NCBI GenBank assembly: GCA_018667335.1
Contig: JABIVD010000053.1
Coordinates: 24,157 to 88,156, forward strand
DNA length: 64,000 nucleotides
Reading direction: 5' to 3'
Origin: Rhodospirillaceae bacterium
Lineage (GTDB): Bacteria > Pseudomonadota > Alphaproteobacteria > UBA6615
Positions within the stretch are counted from its first letter, which is position 1; each line of letters starts with the position of its first letter. Under the pieces are notes generated by a model. That model searched no databases. It was given only the letters and a program-made list of their open reading frames with translations, and had not been told where the DNA came from. This document shows positions 8,523 to 16,891 of the stretch, piece after piece. The position numbers were made by a program, and so were the translations under genes.

Positions 8523-9922
8523 GTGATCTTTTTGGCGCACCGCTTTCGGTGATCAATGTCGGGCTGGCACAATTCGCCGGGCCGATCCGTGCCGCCGGCG
8601 CAGATGTCGCGGAAGTCGAATGGGCCCCCCCGGCCCATGATGAGGGCATCGCACGCGCCCTCGCCCGGCTCATCAACCGGGCCGATATCGAGACTGCAAA
8701 CCAGACCGCCTTTGGCCGATACCTCGCCGCACAACCGACCCTGCGCGGCGTCGGGGTCGCGCGGGACGTGCTCGATGGTCTGGGAGAACGGATGATCCTG
8801 CATTCCGGCCCGCCCATCAGTTGGGACGAGATGTGTGCCCCCGTTCGCGGTGCGATCGCCGGCGCCTGTGTCTATGAGGGTTGGGCGAAGACGCCGGAAG
8901 ACGCGGAGATCCTCGCCGGTTCAGGCGAAATATCCTTCGCGCCGTGCCATCATTTCGGTGCGGTTGGCCCGATGGCCGGCATCATCAGTCCCTCGATGCC
9001 CCTCTGGATCATCGAAGATCCGGTTCACGACCACACGACCTTCTCGAACCTGAACGAGGGCCTCGGCAAGGTGCTGCGCTTCGGCGCCAACGCGCCGGAC
9101 GTGATCACCCACCTGGAATGGATGCGTGACGTACTGGCACCGGCGCTGGTGAAGACGCTCGACCGGCTGGGCGACCTCGAACTCAAGCCGATCATGGCCC
9201 AGGCGCTTCACATGGGCGACGAGGTGCACAACCGAAACGGCGCGGCGTCTGCGCTCTTGATCAAACGACTGATACCCGCGGCGCTGGACGCCGGACTGGA
9301 TTCCAAAACCCTGTCCGACGTGGTCAGCTTCATCAACAGCAACGACCATTTCTTCCTCAACCTGTCGATGGCGGCGTGCAAGTCCATGCTCGACGCAGCA
9401 CACGGTGTGCCCGGATCGAGCCTGGTGACGGCCATGGCCCGCAACGGAGTCAACTTCGGCATCCGGGTCAGCGGGTTGGGCGACAACTGGTTCGAGGCGC
9501 CCGCAGCGATCATCGACGGGTTGTTTTTCCCCGGCTACAGCACCGCAGACGCAAATCCCGACCTGGGCGACAGTTCCATCACCGAAAGCGCCGGGATCGG
9601 TGCCTTCGCCATGGCCGCATCGCCAGCCATCGTGCAATTCGTCGGCGGCACAGCCTCTGACGCCCTCTCAAACACGCGCCGCATGGGGCACATCACATTC
9701 GGCCGCAATACGGCCTTCACATTGCCGGCGCTGGATTTTATGGCGACCCCGGCAGGCATCGACATCCGCAAAGTTGTGGATACCGGTATCGCACCCGTGA
9801 TCAACACGGGAATCGCACACCGGGAGGCCGGCATCGGTCAGGTCGGTGCCGGAATCACGCACGCCCCGCTTGCGTGTTTTTCCGCGGCCGTTGCCGCACT
9901 CGCGGAGACTTATGTTGACTGA
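8519..9922 (+). CDS. allG: DUF1116 protein, oxamate carbamoyltransferase subunit AllG-like
   Basis: A 467-residue DUF1116 (YlbE/AllG) protein, the third part of the carbamoyltransferase set. Recognisable stretches are EVEWAPPAHDEGI near residue 40, SCHH-like FAPCHHFGAVGPMAGI near residue 145, and GVNFGIRVSGLGDNWFEAPA near residue 320. Length is normal for the family. Its ATG overlaps the allF stop codon (ATGA). The three genes are always found together in genomes that ferment allantoin via oxalurate, but here no allantoinase, allantoate amidohydrolase or ureidoglycolate dehydrogenase is nearby, so the true carbamoyl donor may differ from oxalurate. Confidence 0.85.
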   Translation: MSDLFGAPLSVINVGLAQFAGPIRAAGADVAEVEWAPPAHDEGIARALARLINRADIETANQTAFGRYLAAQPTLRGVGVARDVLDGLGERMILHSGPPISWDEMCAPVRGAIAGACVYEGWAKTPEDAEILAGSGEISFAPCHHFGAVGPMAGIISPSMPLWIIEDPVHDHTTFSNLNEGLGKVLRFGANAPDVITHLEWMRDVLAPALVKTLDRLGDLELKPIMAQALHMGDEVHNRNGAASALLIKRLIPAALDAGLDSKTLSDVVSFINSNDHFFLNLSMAACKSMLDAAHGVPGSSLVTAMARNGVNFGIRVSGLGDNWFEAPAAIIDGLFFPGYSTADANPDLGDSSITESAGIGAFAMAASPAIVQFVGGTASDALSNTRRMGHITFGRNTAFTLPALDFMATPAGIDIRKVVDTGIAPVINTGIAHREAGIGQVGAGITHAPLACFSAAVAALAETYVD

Positions 9923-9951
9923 TATCTGAGGCTTCGGAAGGAGGCGACATC

Positions 9952-10911
9952 ATGCCGCCACGCCAGAAGACAGCCGTCGTAGCAGCCGGCGGAAATTCCC
10001 TGATCATCGACGCCGATCACAAGTCGATCCCCGATCAGTACACCGCCGCGGCCATCACCGTGGGCCATGTCGCGGATATGATCGAACAAGGCTGGGATGT
10101 GGTCATCACCCATGGCAACGGGCCGCAGGTCGGATTTATCCTGCGCCGTTCGGAGATCGCAATTGCCGAAGTCCCGCCCGTGCCCATGGACTATGCCGGG
10201 GCAGATACCCAGGGCGCGATCGGCTACATGTTTCAGCGCGCCATGCAGAACGAGATGCGCCGACGCGGCATCGATCGCCACGCGGTTGCCGTCGTCACCC
10301 AGGTGCTGATTGACCGCGATGACCCTGCCTTCGCCGATCCATCGAAGCCCATTGGCTCACATATGACGGAGGAATTCGCGAGAACCCACGCCGCGGAACA
10401 TGGCTGGCAGGTGCGCGAGGAAGGCGACCGCGGCTGGCGCCGGGTCGTGGCCTCACCGCGCCCGCAATCGATCGTCGATATAGGCGCCATCGAAACCCTG
10501 ATCGATGCGAACCACATCGTGATCGCGTGCGGCGGCGGCGGCATTCCGGTTTACCGCGACGACGAGGGTGACCTTCAGGGGCTCGAGGCGGTCATCGATA
10601 AAGATCTCGCATCAAGCCTGTTGGCCCATGAACTGAACGCGGAGTTTCTCGTGATCACCACGGAGGTCGAAAAGGTCGCCGTGAATTTCGGCAAGCCCGA
10701 CGAAAGCTGGATCGACCGCATGACGGTTGCCGAGGCCCGCGCCCACCAGGCGGACGGCCAGTTTCCCGCGGGCAGTATGGGGCCGAAAATCGACGCCATT
10801 ATCGAATTTCTCGAAGCCGGTGGAGGTGCTGGAATCGTGACCAACCCGCAAAATCTTGGCCGCGCGATCGCCGGAGAGACGGGCACATGGATTGTTCCCG
10901 ACAAGAAATGA
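9952..10911 (+). CDS. arcC: carbamate kinase
   Basis: A 319-residue amino-acid-kinase-fold protein matching carbamate kinase, which transfers phosphate from carbamoyl phosphate to ADP. Conserved segments include AAGGNSLI near the N-terminus, THGNGPQVG near residue 60, the KPIGSHMTEE region at ~130, IACGGGGIPV at ~185, VIDKDLASSLLA at ~210 and FPAGSMGPKIDA at ~270. A perfect AAGGAGG site lies 6-7 bp before the ATG. It ends the carbamoyltransferase operon, 29 bp after allG, and would harvest ATP from carbamoyl phosphate, as AllK (YbcF) does in E. coli. Confidence 0.93.
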   Translation: MPPRQKTAVVAAGGNSLIIDADHKSIPDQYTAAAITVGHVADMIEQGWDVVITHGNGPQVGFILRRSEIAIAEVPPVPMDYAGADTQGAIGYMFQRAMQNEMRRRGIDRHAVAVVTQVLIDRDDPAFADPSKPIGSHMTEEFARTHAAEHGWQVREEGDRGWRRVVASPRPQSIVDIGAIETLIDANHIVIACGGGGIPVYRDDEGDLQGLEAVIDKDLASSLLAHELNAEFLVITTEVEKVAVNFGKPDESWIDRMTVAEARAHQADGQFPAGSMGPKIDAIIEFLEAGGGAGIVTNPQNLGRAIAGETGTWIVPDKK

Positions 10912-10922
10912 CGATTCACCTT

Positions 10923-10950
10923 TTGCGTATCGCGCGGGGTTTGTTATAAC
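10923..10950 (+). promoter_or_regulatory. probable promoter of tRNA-Asn
   Basis: TTGCGT (10923-10928) and TATAAC (10945-10950) are separated by 16 bp and the -10 box ends 13 bp before the tRNA, as expected for a stable-RNA promoter with a short leader. A G+C-rich CGCGCGG/CCGCGCG inverted repeat overlaps it (10931-10956). Confidence 0.6.
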
Positions 10951-10963
10951 CGCGCGCCTTTGA

Positions 10964-11039
10964 TCCGGTGTAGCTCAGTTGGTAGAGCAAGCGGCTGTTA
11001 ACCGCTAGGTCGTAGGTTCGAGTCCTACCGCCGGAGCCA
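10964..11039 (+). tRNA. tRNA-Asn (GTT), CCA encoded
   Basis: The sequence folds into a complete cloverleaf. The acceptor stem is TCCGGTG/CGCCGGA with one G-U pair, the D-arm contains TAGCTCAGTTGGTAGAGCA, and the anticodon stem-loop is AGCGG-CTGTTAA-CCGCT with anticodon GTT. The T-arm is GTAGG-TTCGAGT-CCTAC, the discriminator base is G, and CCA is encoded. No integrase or att remnant is seen beside this tRNA. Confidence 0.97.
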
Positions 11040-11046
11040 ATTCCAA

Positions 11047-11075
11047 GGACCAGCCCCCCGGGGCTGGTCCTTTTG
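11047..11075 (+). terminator. Rho-independent terminator of tRNA-Asn
   Basis: A perfect 11-bp stem GGACCAGCCCC/GGGGCTGGTCC with a two-base CC loop is followed by TTTTGCTTTG, only 8 bp after the tRNA 3' end. Confidence 0.9.
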
Positions 11076-11171
11076 CTTTGGGTTTTCACTGGCGAACGAA
11101 ACCCTCGCAGACGTTTGTCAGCCTCCGCATTCCCGATATGTTTAGCGTGCAACATGGAATGGAGCGCGCTG

Positions 11172-12194
11172 ATGACACCCATGCATTCAAATATCGTCAC
11201 AGGTGCGGTGCGCCTTGCCGCGCTGACGGTGCTCATCCCTGCGATTCCGGGCATCGCCGCCGCGCATGATGCATCCTTGTCCGAGCGCTCACATGCCGCC
11301 GTGCCTATCCTGCAGCTGATCGGGCTCACGCAAGTCAACGAGATCCAGTCCGCGCAGGCCTGGTCTCTGAAGAACCAGGTCGAGATCAGCATATCGGGCG
11401 ACACGCGGATCATCCGCGCGAACGGGATCCCAAACCATGAAACCGGCCGTTTCCCCAACCGGAACAACCCCAACGCCATCCGCGCGCAGAATTACGTGTT
11501 CCGGGTGGACGCGAAACCCGAGAAACGAGACCGGATCGAAATCCTTGAGTTGGGTAAATTCGGCGTCGCCGTGAACGGCGTACCGTTCGACCCCGGCGCG
11601 GCCGAGTTCTGGAATCGAGACCGCAACTCAGGCTGGCGCTACGAGGCCATCGGCGGCGCCGTCAACCTCGGCCTCGACAGCAACAACGCCCATGTTCAGC
11701 CGAATGGTGCCTATCACTATCACGGCCTACCGGTCGGCCTGATCGAAACTTGGTCCCGCAGCGTACACTCCGCGATCGTCGGTTATGCCGCCGACGGCTT
11801 TCCTATTTATGCGGTTTATGGCCTGTCCGATCCCGCAAATGCGACCTCATCGGTCAGCGCTATGCGCGCCAGTTATGCCGTCCGAAAAGGAACCCGCCCC
11901 GGTGGTCCGGGTGGCGAGTTCGACGGCACGTATGTCGAAGATTTTGAGTATGTCACCGGGTCCGGCGATCTTGACCAGTGTAACGGTCGCCATACCGTTT
12001 CCCCGGATTACCCTCAGGGTACCTACGCCTACTTTCTGACGGCGCAATTTCCCTTTATTCCCAGATGCTTTCGCGGTGCGCCCGACCGCAGTTTCGCACA
12101 ACGTCGAGGCCCCGGCGCGACAGGCTTGAGGCCGGGCGATGAACCCTTCGGGCGAGGCCCACCACCACCACGGCGCGGCCCGCCGCCACGCTAA
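11172..12194 (+). CDS. secreted YHYH-domain protein
   Basis: A 340-residue protein with an N-terminal signal peptide (hydrophobic AVRLAALTVLIPAIPGIA, then AAHD). The YHYH domain carries NGAYHYHGLPVGL near residue 180, then AIVGYAADGFPIYAVYG and DLDQCNGRHTVSPDYPQGTYAY. YHYH proteins are secreted and of uncertain function; the His-rich motif suggests metal binding. The C-terminal 40 residues are low-complexity, rich in Pro, Arg and Gly. I chose the ATG at 11172 because it starts the signal peptide and has a GGAG site 7 bp upstream; the frame is open to 11073 through the tRNA terminator. Confidence 0.8.
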   Translation: MTPMHSNIVTGAVRLAALTVLIPAIPGIAAAHDASLSERSHAAVPILQLIGLTQVNEIQSAQAWSLKNQVEISISGDTRIIRANGIPNHETGRFPNRNNPNAIRAQNYVFRVDAKPEKRDRIEILELGKFGVAVNGVPFDPGAAEFWNRDRNSGWRYEAIGGAVNLGLDSNNAHVQPNGAYHYHGLPVGLIETWSRSVHSAIVGYAADGFPIYAVYGLSDPANATSSVSAMRASYAVRKGTRPGGPGGEFDGTYVEDFEYVTGSGDLDQCNGRHTVSPDYPQGTYAYFLTAQFPFIPRCFRGAPDRSFAQRRGPGATGLRPGDEPFGRGPPPPRRGPPPR

Positions 12195-12299
12195 CATTCG
12201 GTACTATTGCGTTCGATTTATTGTGTGCTACAAAATTCACAACGAGCCAGTACGTTGATTTCCTAATACACGCTCTGGTAGAACTTCGTTCGGATAGAA

Positions 12300-12794
12300 A
12301 TGACGCTGCAACCACAGATACCCCCCAGAAAAAACACATTGTCTGCGAGTGTACCGCAGTCAATTCGAGATCGCGTGATCGAGCTGGGCGAAGCGTATTG
12401 GCAATCGAAGGCACAGGGTGACCACCTTCCCGCCCGTGCCGACATCGATCCACTCGATATTCCCGCGTTGTTGCCGCAGGTTATCTTGCTGGATGTGCGA
12501 CGCGACCCCTGGGACTTCAGGTTCCGGTTGATCGGAACGAACGTCGTCCATCATTTGGCCAGCGATTTGACGGGCGCCTGGATGTCCGAGATCGAACACA
12601 TGTCTCCACCAAGCCGGATCTATAATTCCTGCGTCGAGGTGGCATCCTCGGGCAAACCATTGCGCAGCGACACACCCTATGTCGGCCCGCACCGGAATTA
12701 CGTTCGCGCGGAAGATATCATTCTGCCGTTGGCAAGCGACGGAGCGTCGCCCGACATGCTGCTGGTTTTCGTCGAGCATTTCCGGAAAGACTGA
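12300..12794 (+). CDS. PAS_5-type PAS domain protein
   Basis: A 164-residue protein of the small alphaproteobacterial PAS-like family (PAS_5). Recognisable parts are the N-terminal helix VIELGEAYWQSKAQGDHLPARADIDPLDIPALLP (first 20 residues VIELGEAYWQSKAQGDHLPA), a core WDFRFRLIGTNVVHHLASDLTG and a closing strand MLLVFVEHF. No output domain is present, so it is a stand-alone sensor or binding domain with unknown ligand. It has its own upstream AT-rich intergenic stretch (12195-12299) and converges on the EamA transporter gene. Confidence 0.75.
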   Translation: MTLQPQIPPRKNTLSASVPQSIRDRVIELGEAYWQSKAQGDHLPARADIDPLDIPALLPQVILLDVRRDPWDFRFRLIGTNVVHHLASDLTGAWMSEIEHMSPPSRIYNSCVEVASSGKPLRSDTPYVGPHRNYVRAEDIILPLASDGASPDMLLVFVEHFRKD

Positions 12795-12814
12795 CAGCGA
12801 TTCACAACGGAGAA

Positions 12815-13699
12815 CTACGAGCTCCGTTTCTCGCGTTCGCGTTGCAATATGTAGATACCGCTGAGCGCGATGATCCCTGCTCCCACGAGCGTCCAAAGAT
12901 CGGGGAAATCGCCAAACAGCGACAAGCCAAGAAGCATCGCCCAGATCAACTCGCTATAGGCAAATGGCGCCACGAGCGGCGCTTCTGCCCGCTGGTAAGC
13001 GACGATAATTGCCCAATGTCCCAGCCCGCCCAGAAAACCTATGACGGCCAGCAGGCCCCATTGCCCGAGCGTCGGTGTCTGCCAGAAAAACGGCACGATC
13101 AGGCTCATCAGCACACCGCCCACGATCGCCGTGTAGAACAGGGAAATAACCGGGTCGGTCCGGTGGCTGATCATCCGGGTGATGATCTGGTAGAGGGCAT
13201 AAAATACTGTGACGCTGATCGGCAGCAATGCGGCGAGCTCAAACAGGCCGCCCCCGGGCCGAATGATGACGACCATGCCGATAAAGCCAATGAACACGGC
13301 GATCCAGCGGCGCAGACCGACCCGCTCCTTGAGCAGGGGCACGGACAATGCCGTGATCAGCAACGGCGCAATGAAGGTGATCGCCACAGCATCGGCCAAC
13401 GGCATCAATCCGACGGCCGTAAACATGCACGCAGTGGCGAGCAACACCAGGATCGACCGGGCCACCTGCAGGCGCCTGTCGGCCCCGGACAGGAGCGTGG
13501 GAATTTTACGCGGGAAGATCGCCAGAACGAAAAGCGTATGGAAAAAGTAGCGACCCCAGATGATCTCCACCAGCGGCAGTTCCTGGACCCGCAACTCCTT
13601 GACGAAACCGTTCATGGTCGCGAAGCAGAGCACCGCGAAGCACATCATCAGGACACCGCGAAATGGCGCGTCAGTCGGGCGTTCTGTCATTGTTGACAT
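12815..13699 (-). CDS. EamA/DMT-family transporter
   Basis: A 294-residue membrane protein with about ten hydrophobic segments in two EamA repeats. Typical motifs are FATMNGFVKEL in the first helix, PLADAVAITFIAPLLITALSV at the end of the first repeat and SELIWAMLLGLSLFGDFP in the second. These drug/metabolite transporters export amino acids or small metabolites; the substrate cannot be read from the sequence. Two nearby ATGs (13699 and 13690) are possible starts. It is divergent from an AhpD-like gene. Confidence 0.85.
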   Translation of the reverse strand: MSTMTERPTDAPFRGVLMMCFAVLCFATMNGFVKELRVQELPLVEIIWGRYFFHTLFVLAIFPRKIPTLLSGADRRLQVARSILVLLATACMFTAVGLMPLADAVAITFIAPLLITALSVPLLKERVGLRRWIAVFIGFIGMVVIIRPGGGLFELAALLPISVTVFYALYQIITRMISHRTDPVISLFYTAIVGGVLMSLIVPFFWQTPTLGQWGLLAVIGFLGGLGHWAIIVAYQRAEAPLVAPFAYSELIWAMLLGLSLFGDFPDLWTLVGAGIIALSGIYILQREREKRSS

Positions 13700-13812
13700 G
13701 TGATCTGGTGGCCGGTCTGGAGATCAATAATTGGGCATGGCTCCGGAAAAAAGAGCACCCTACGAATAGCACAAGCCAGCCCATAAAAGCCTCAAGACAA
13801 CGGGAACCCGAC

Positions 13813-14154
13813 ATGACCAAAGATTATCACGCCATATCCGATGCACAGGATGCTCGCGCGACCGAACTGTTCCGCGCCGCACCCGATATCATGCGCGGGC
13901 ATCGCAACGTCACCCAGGCAGCCCAGTCCCCTGCCGCGCTGGACGTAAAAACAACGGAGATGATGGCCCTGGCGATCGCAATCGTGCAGCGATGCGAGGG
14001 TTGCGTCGTCTACCACACCAAGCAATCCGTGACGCACGGGGCCAGCCGCGAGGAAATTTGCGATACGATTGCCGTGGCCATCGAGATGGGTGGCGGTCCG
14101 GCGACGGTTTACGGCGCGGATGCGCTCGCCGCCTTTGACGCGTTCAGCAAATGA
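13813..14154 (+). CDS. carboxymuconolactone decarboxylase/AhpD-family protein
   Basis: A 113-residue all-helical CMD/AhpD-like protein. It has the CxxC pair C61-x-x-C64 followed by H68 (CEGCVVYHTK), the thiol-peroxidase relay motif of AhpD-type members, which makes redox activity more likely than lactone decarboxylation. The ATG at 13813 follows GGGAACCCGAC and begins MTKDYHAISD; the frame is open 150 bp upstream but without homology. It stands alone between a divergent transporter and a lipoprotein gene. Confidence 0.85.
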   Translation: MTKDYHAISDAQDARATELFRAAPDIMRGHRNVTQAAQSPAALDVKTTEMMALAIAIVQRCEGCVVYHTKQSVTHGASREEICDTIAVAIEMGGGPATVYGADALAAFDAFSK

Positions 14155-14224
14155 TGGGATGCGCCGTCATGCGTGCGCCAAACATCGATTGGTGCGACTC
14201 ACGGTGCGTTGATACGGATTTCAC

Positions 14225-14728
14225 ATGATTTCCGGGCTCCGAACTCTCAGACCATATGCGATCCTGTTCGCTGCGCTGTTTACGTTGGCGGCGTGCACCC
14301 AGGGCACAAAGCTCCAGCCGACTTCTACCGGCAGTGCCGGTGGGCAATCCGGAATCGCGCAGAATTTCTCACTGCTGACAGACATACCGATCCCTCCCGA
14401 TTCCACACTCGATGTGGATCGCTCGCTGATCCTCGGTGACCTCGACCGCTGGACCGGCCGGATCGTCCTGAATGTGGGACAGGGTGCCACGCCGACCTTC
14501 GCGCTCTACCAGACACAGATGCCCAACTTCGGCTGGGATCCGATCATGAGCGTACAAGCCGGTATCAGCGTGCTGTCATTTACTCGAGGGGAGCGCGCGG
14601 CGACGGTTCAGATCGAAAGCCGCACACTGGGCGGCAGCACCACGACCATCACGGTCGCACCACGCCAGTCGGGTGCCCCTCCCGCCGCCGGGGCCGGCGC
14701 ACCCGTTCAGGCCACGCCTGCGCGCTAG
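14225..14728 (+). CDS. hypothetical lipoprotein
   Basis: A 167-residue protein with a lipoprotein signal (FAALFTLAAC, lipobox cysteine C24), so it should be anchored in the inner or outer membrane. The mature part has a folded stretch (NVGQGATPTFALYQTQMPNFGWDPI) similar to the lipoprotein pattern that monitors bulk sequence such as QTQMP..GW, followed by a Pro/Ala-rich tail. Function is unknown. It converges on the PqiA-like gene with 3 bp between stops. Confidence 0.6.
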   Translation: MISGLRTLRPYAILFAALFTLAACTQGTKLQPTSTGSAGGQSGIAQNFSLLTDIPIPPDSTLDVDRSLILGDLDRWTGRIVLNVGQGATPTFALYQTQMPNFGWDPIMSVQAGISVLSFTRGERAATVQIESRTLGGSTTTITVAPRQSGAPPAAGAGAPVQATPAR

Positions 14729-14731
14729 GCG

Positions 14732-15232
14732 TTAGTTGCCTGCGAGTGTGCTCAGGCGCCGCGTCGCCCAGGTCGAAACCAGAACCGCCACGGAGAAGAC
14801 GATCGCGCCGATCTGGATATCCGCGCTCGTCAGCAGGCGGCCGTCCGCGACAAGCACGATCAACGCGATGATGAACACATCGAGCATCGACCATTTGGAG
14901 AATGTCGCCAGCCAGCCCAGGACCGGTCGGGCATAGCCGCTTGTCGCGTCGAGAAAGAACCACAACGCGATCCCGGTCACGAGCTTCACCACCGGAAACA
15001 AGACCGAGAACAGGAAGGTGATGATGAACAGGAACCAGTCCCCCTGATCGAGGAACGCCCAAACACTCTCGACCAGCGAGAATTCCTGGGAGATGAACAG
15101 GGATCGGACCGTGATCGCCGGCAACAAAAGCCCTGCAACCAACGCCCCGAGGGTGGCCACGAGCACCAATCCCAGAACTCGGTCTAACCCCTGAGCGCGT
15201 TTGGAAAGTGGACCAGGCAGCGTCGCACGCAT
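14732..15232 (-). CDS. paraquat-inducible protein A family membrane protein
   Basis: A 166-residue integral membrane protein with four predicted helices, matching one PqiA domain (LLPAITVRSLFI, then LFPVVKLVTGIALWFF and KWSMLDVFIIALIVL). Classical PqiA has two such domains and works with MCE proteins in lipid transport; single-domain forms also occur. No pqiB or MCE gene is nearby. It is divergent from an NADP-dependent oxidoreductase gene. Confidence 0.75.
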   Translation of the reverse strand: MRATLPGPLSKRAQGLDRVLGLVLVATLGALVAGLLLPAITVRSLFISQEFSLVESVWAFLDQGDWFLFIITFLFSVLFPVVKLVTGIALWFFLDATSGYARPVLGWLATFSKWSMLDVFIIALIVLVADGRLLTSADIQIGAIVFSVAVLVSTWATRRLSTLAGN

Positions 15233-15358
15233 GTGATTGCGCTTCCTTCATCGTCAGGCCAACGGATCGTTTGCCCAATGGCACGTCGTGGCGGCAGTAT
15301 AGCCCCACACCGACCGCATAGATTGCCACCCCTCGATCGTCAACAAGAAGCCTTGATC

Positions 15359-16387
15359 ATGTCTCAGCACAGAAACCGTCACGTCATCCTCAAGGAAAGG
15401 GCGACCGGCCTTCCGCAACCCGATTTGTTTGAAATGGCTGAAGGCGACGCCCCCGTCCCGGGTGACGGCGAAGTCTTGATCAACAACATTTACGTCACGG
15501 CCGACCCGGGCATGAAGGGTTGGATCAGCAAGGCGTGCAACTATGCCAGCGTCGAAACCGGCACAACGATGCACTCGTTCAGTGTCGGCATCGTCGTGGA
15601 ATCCAACAATCCCGAAATCAACGAGGGCGACGTCGTCACAGCCAACACAGGCTGGGCCGAATACGCGGTCGCCGACCCGGGCCTCCCGACGTTCCGGAAG
15701 CTCGATCCGAACGGCGCGCCGCTCTCCACCGCGCTGGGTATTCTGGGGATCAACGGTTTCACCGCATATTTCGGATTGCTCGCCGTCGGCCAGCCCAAGG
15801 CCGGGGATACGGTTCTGGTCTCGACCGCCGCCGGCGCTGTCGGCAGCGCCGTGGGTCAGATCGCCAAGATCAAGGGCTGCCGAACGATTGGAATCGCAGG
15901 CGGCGCCGACAAAACCGCATTGTGCACGGACGTTTTTGGCTTCGATGAAGCCATCGACTACAAGGCGGTCGATGACCTCGACGCCGCGATCCGGCAGGCC
16001 TGTCCCGATGGCATCGATGTCTATTACGACAATGTGGGCGGCGAGACCCTCGACATCGTCCTCGGCCAGGTCAATCTGCACGGCCGCGTCGTGATCTGCG
16101 GTACGGCCTCAACCGATGCATGGATTCCCCAGCCCACGGGCCTGCGGCCCGAGCGAAACCTCTTGGTCAACCGCATCCGCATGGAAGGGTTTCTGACCTT
16201 CGACTACGCCCATCGCTATGGCGAGGCCCATACTGATCTCAGCGAATGGGTCCGCGACGGGAAGCTTCAGTACCGCGAAGATATTGTCGACGGCCTCGAA
16301 AATGCCGGCGCGGCACTGGCCGGGCTTTACGAGGGCAAAAACATGGGGCGTCAGCTTATTCGCGTGCGCCCCGACCCCTATCTCTAG
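15359..16387 (+). CDS. NADP-dependent MDR oxidoreductase (leukotriene B4 dehydrogenase/CurA-like)
   Basis: A 342-residue medium-chain reductase of the zinc-independent PTGR/CurA type, which reduces C=C bonds of enones with NADPH. The cofactor domain carries STAAGAVGSAVGQIAKIKG near residue 158 and DVYYDNVGGETLD near 218. GRVVICGTAS and the MEGFLTFDYAHRYGEA stretch are also typical. The ATG at 15359 begins MSQHRNRHVILKERATG, where homology starts. The gene ends 6 bp from the stop of the convergent methyltransferase gene. Confidence 0.87.
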   Translation: MSQHRNRHVILKERATGLPQPDLFEMAEGDAPVPGDGEVLINNIYVTADPGMKGWISKACNYASVETGTTMHSFSVGIVVESNNPEINEGDVVTANTGWAEYAVADPGLPTFRKLDPNGAPLSTALGILGINGFTAYFGLLAVGQPKAGDTVLVSTAAGAVGSAVGQIAKIKGCRTIGIAGGADKTALCTDVFGFDEAIDYKAVDDLDAAIRQACPDGIDVYYDNVGGETLDIVLGQVNLHGRVVICGTASTDAWIPQPTGLRPERNLLVNRIRMEGFLTFDYAHRYGEAHTDLSEWVRDGKLQYREDIVDGLENAGAALAGLYEGKNMGRQLIRVRPDPYL

Positions 16388-16393
16388 TCGTTT

Positions 16394-16891
16394 CTATGCG
16401 CGGCGCACTGCGAGTGCCCGCTCCTCGACCCGAATGCGCAACGCCAGGACCAGGGCATTGGCGATCCCGAAGATCACCGCCAGCTCCCACGCGCCGGCGA
16501 TCATCGGCACGACGATAATTTCGGCCTCGACGATGAGATAGTTGGGGTGCCGGACGAACCGGAACGGTCCCCGCCGCACCAGCGGCGCGCCCGGCACCGT
16601 GATGATACGGGTGGTCCAGTATCGTCCAAGGCTGGTCAGCACCCAGACCCGCCCGAGCTGCAGCAAAACGAACACACCCAGAAGGATCGGGTCGATGAAG
16701 CTGTCACCCGGCACGAAGACAGCCAGGCTTACAAACCAGGCAGCGTGCAGCAGGACGATGAGCGGATAGTGACCCGCCCCGACCTCTACCGCGCCCTCGG
16801 CAAGCAGGCGCCGCGTGTTGATCCGCGCAATCGCCAACTCGACAAGCCTTTGGATCACGATCAGCGCGATCAGCAGATACCAGGTAATCAC
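16394..16891 (-). CDS. isoprenylcysteine carboxyl methyltransferase-family protein
   Basis: A 165-residue membrane protein with four to five helices. It ends with the ICMT/PEMT signature GPFRFVRHPNYLIVEAEI (SAM and substrate binding) and a terminal ER-rich segment. Bacterial members encoded beside type III polyketide synthases (SrsB, BpsB) O-methylate alkylresorcinols or alkylpyrones. Its ATG overlaps the stop of the type III PKS gene by 4 bp, so that role is the best inference. Confidence 0.85.
   Translation of the reverse strand: MITWYLLIALIVIQRLVELAIARINTRRLLAEGAVEVGAGHYPLIVLLHAAWFVSLAVFVPGDSFIDPILLGVFVLLQLGRVWVLTSLGRYWTTRIITVPGAPLVRRGPFRFVRHPNYLIVEAEIIVVPMIAGAWELAVIFGIANALVLALRIRVEERALAVRRA

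Noticed and set aside
7149..8540. Antisense open frame of 463 codons opposite allF
   Set aside because: Shadow of the allF coding frame with no family similarity or ribosome site.
12806..12830. Terminator between PAS protein and EamA genes
   Set aside because: A six-bp ACGGAG/CTCCGT stem overlaps the EamA stop codon and lacks a U-run.
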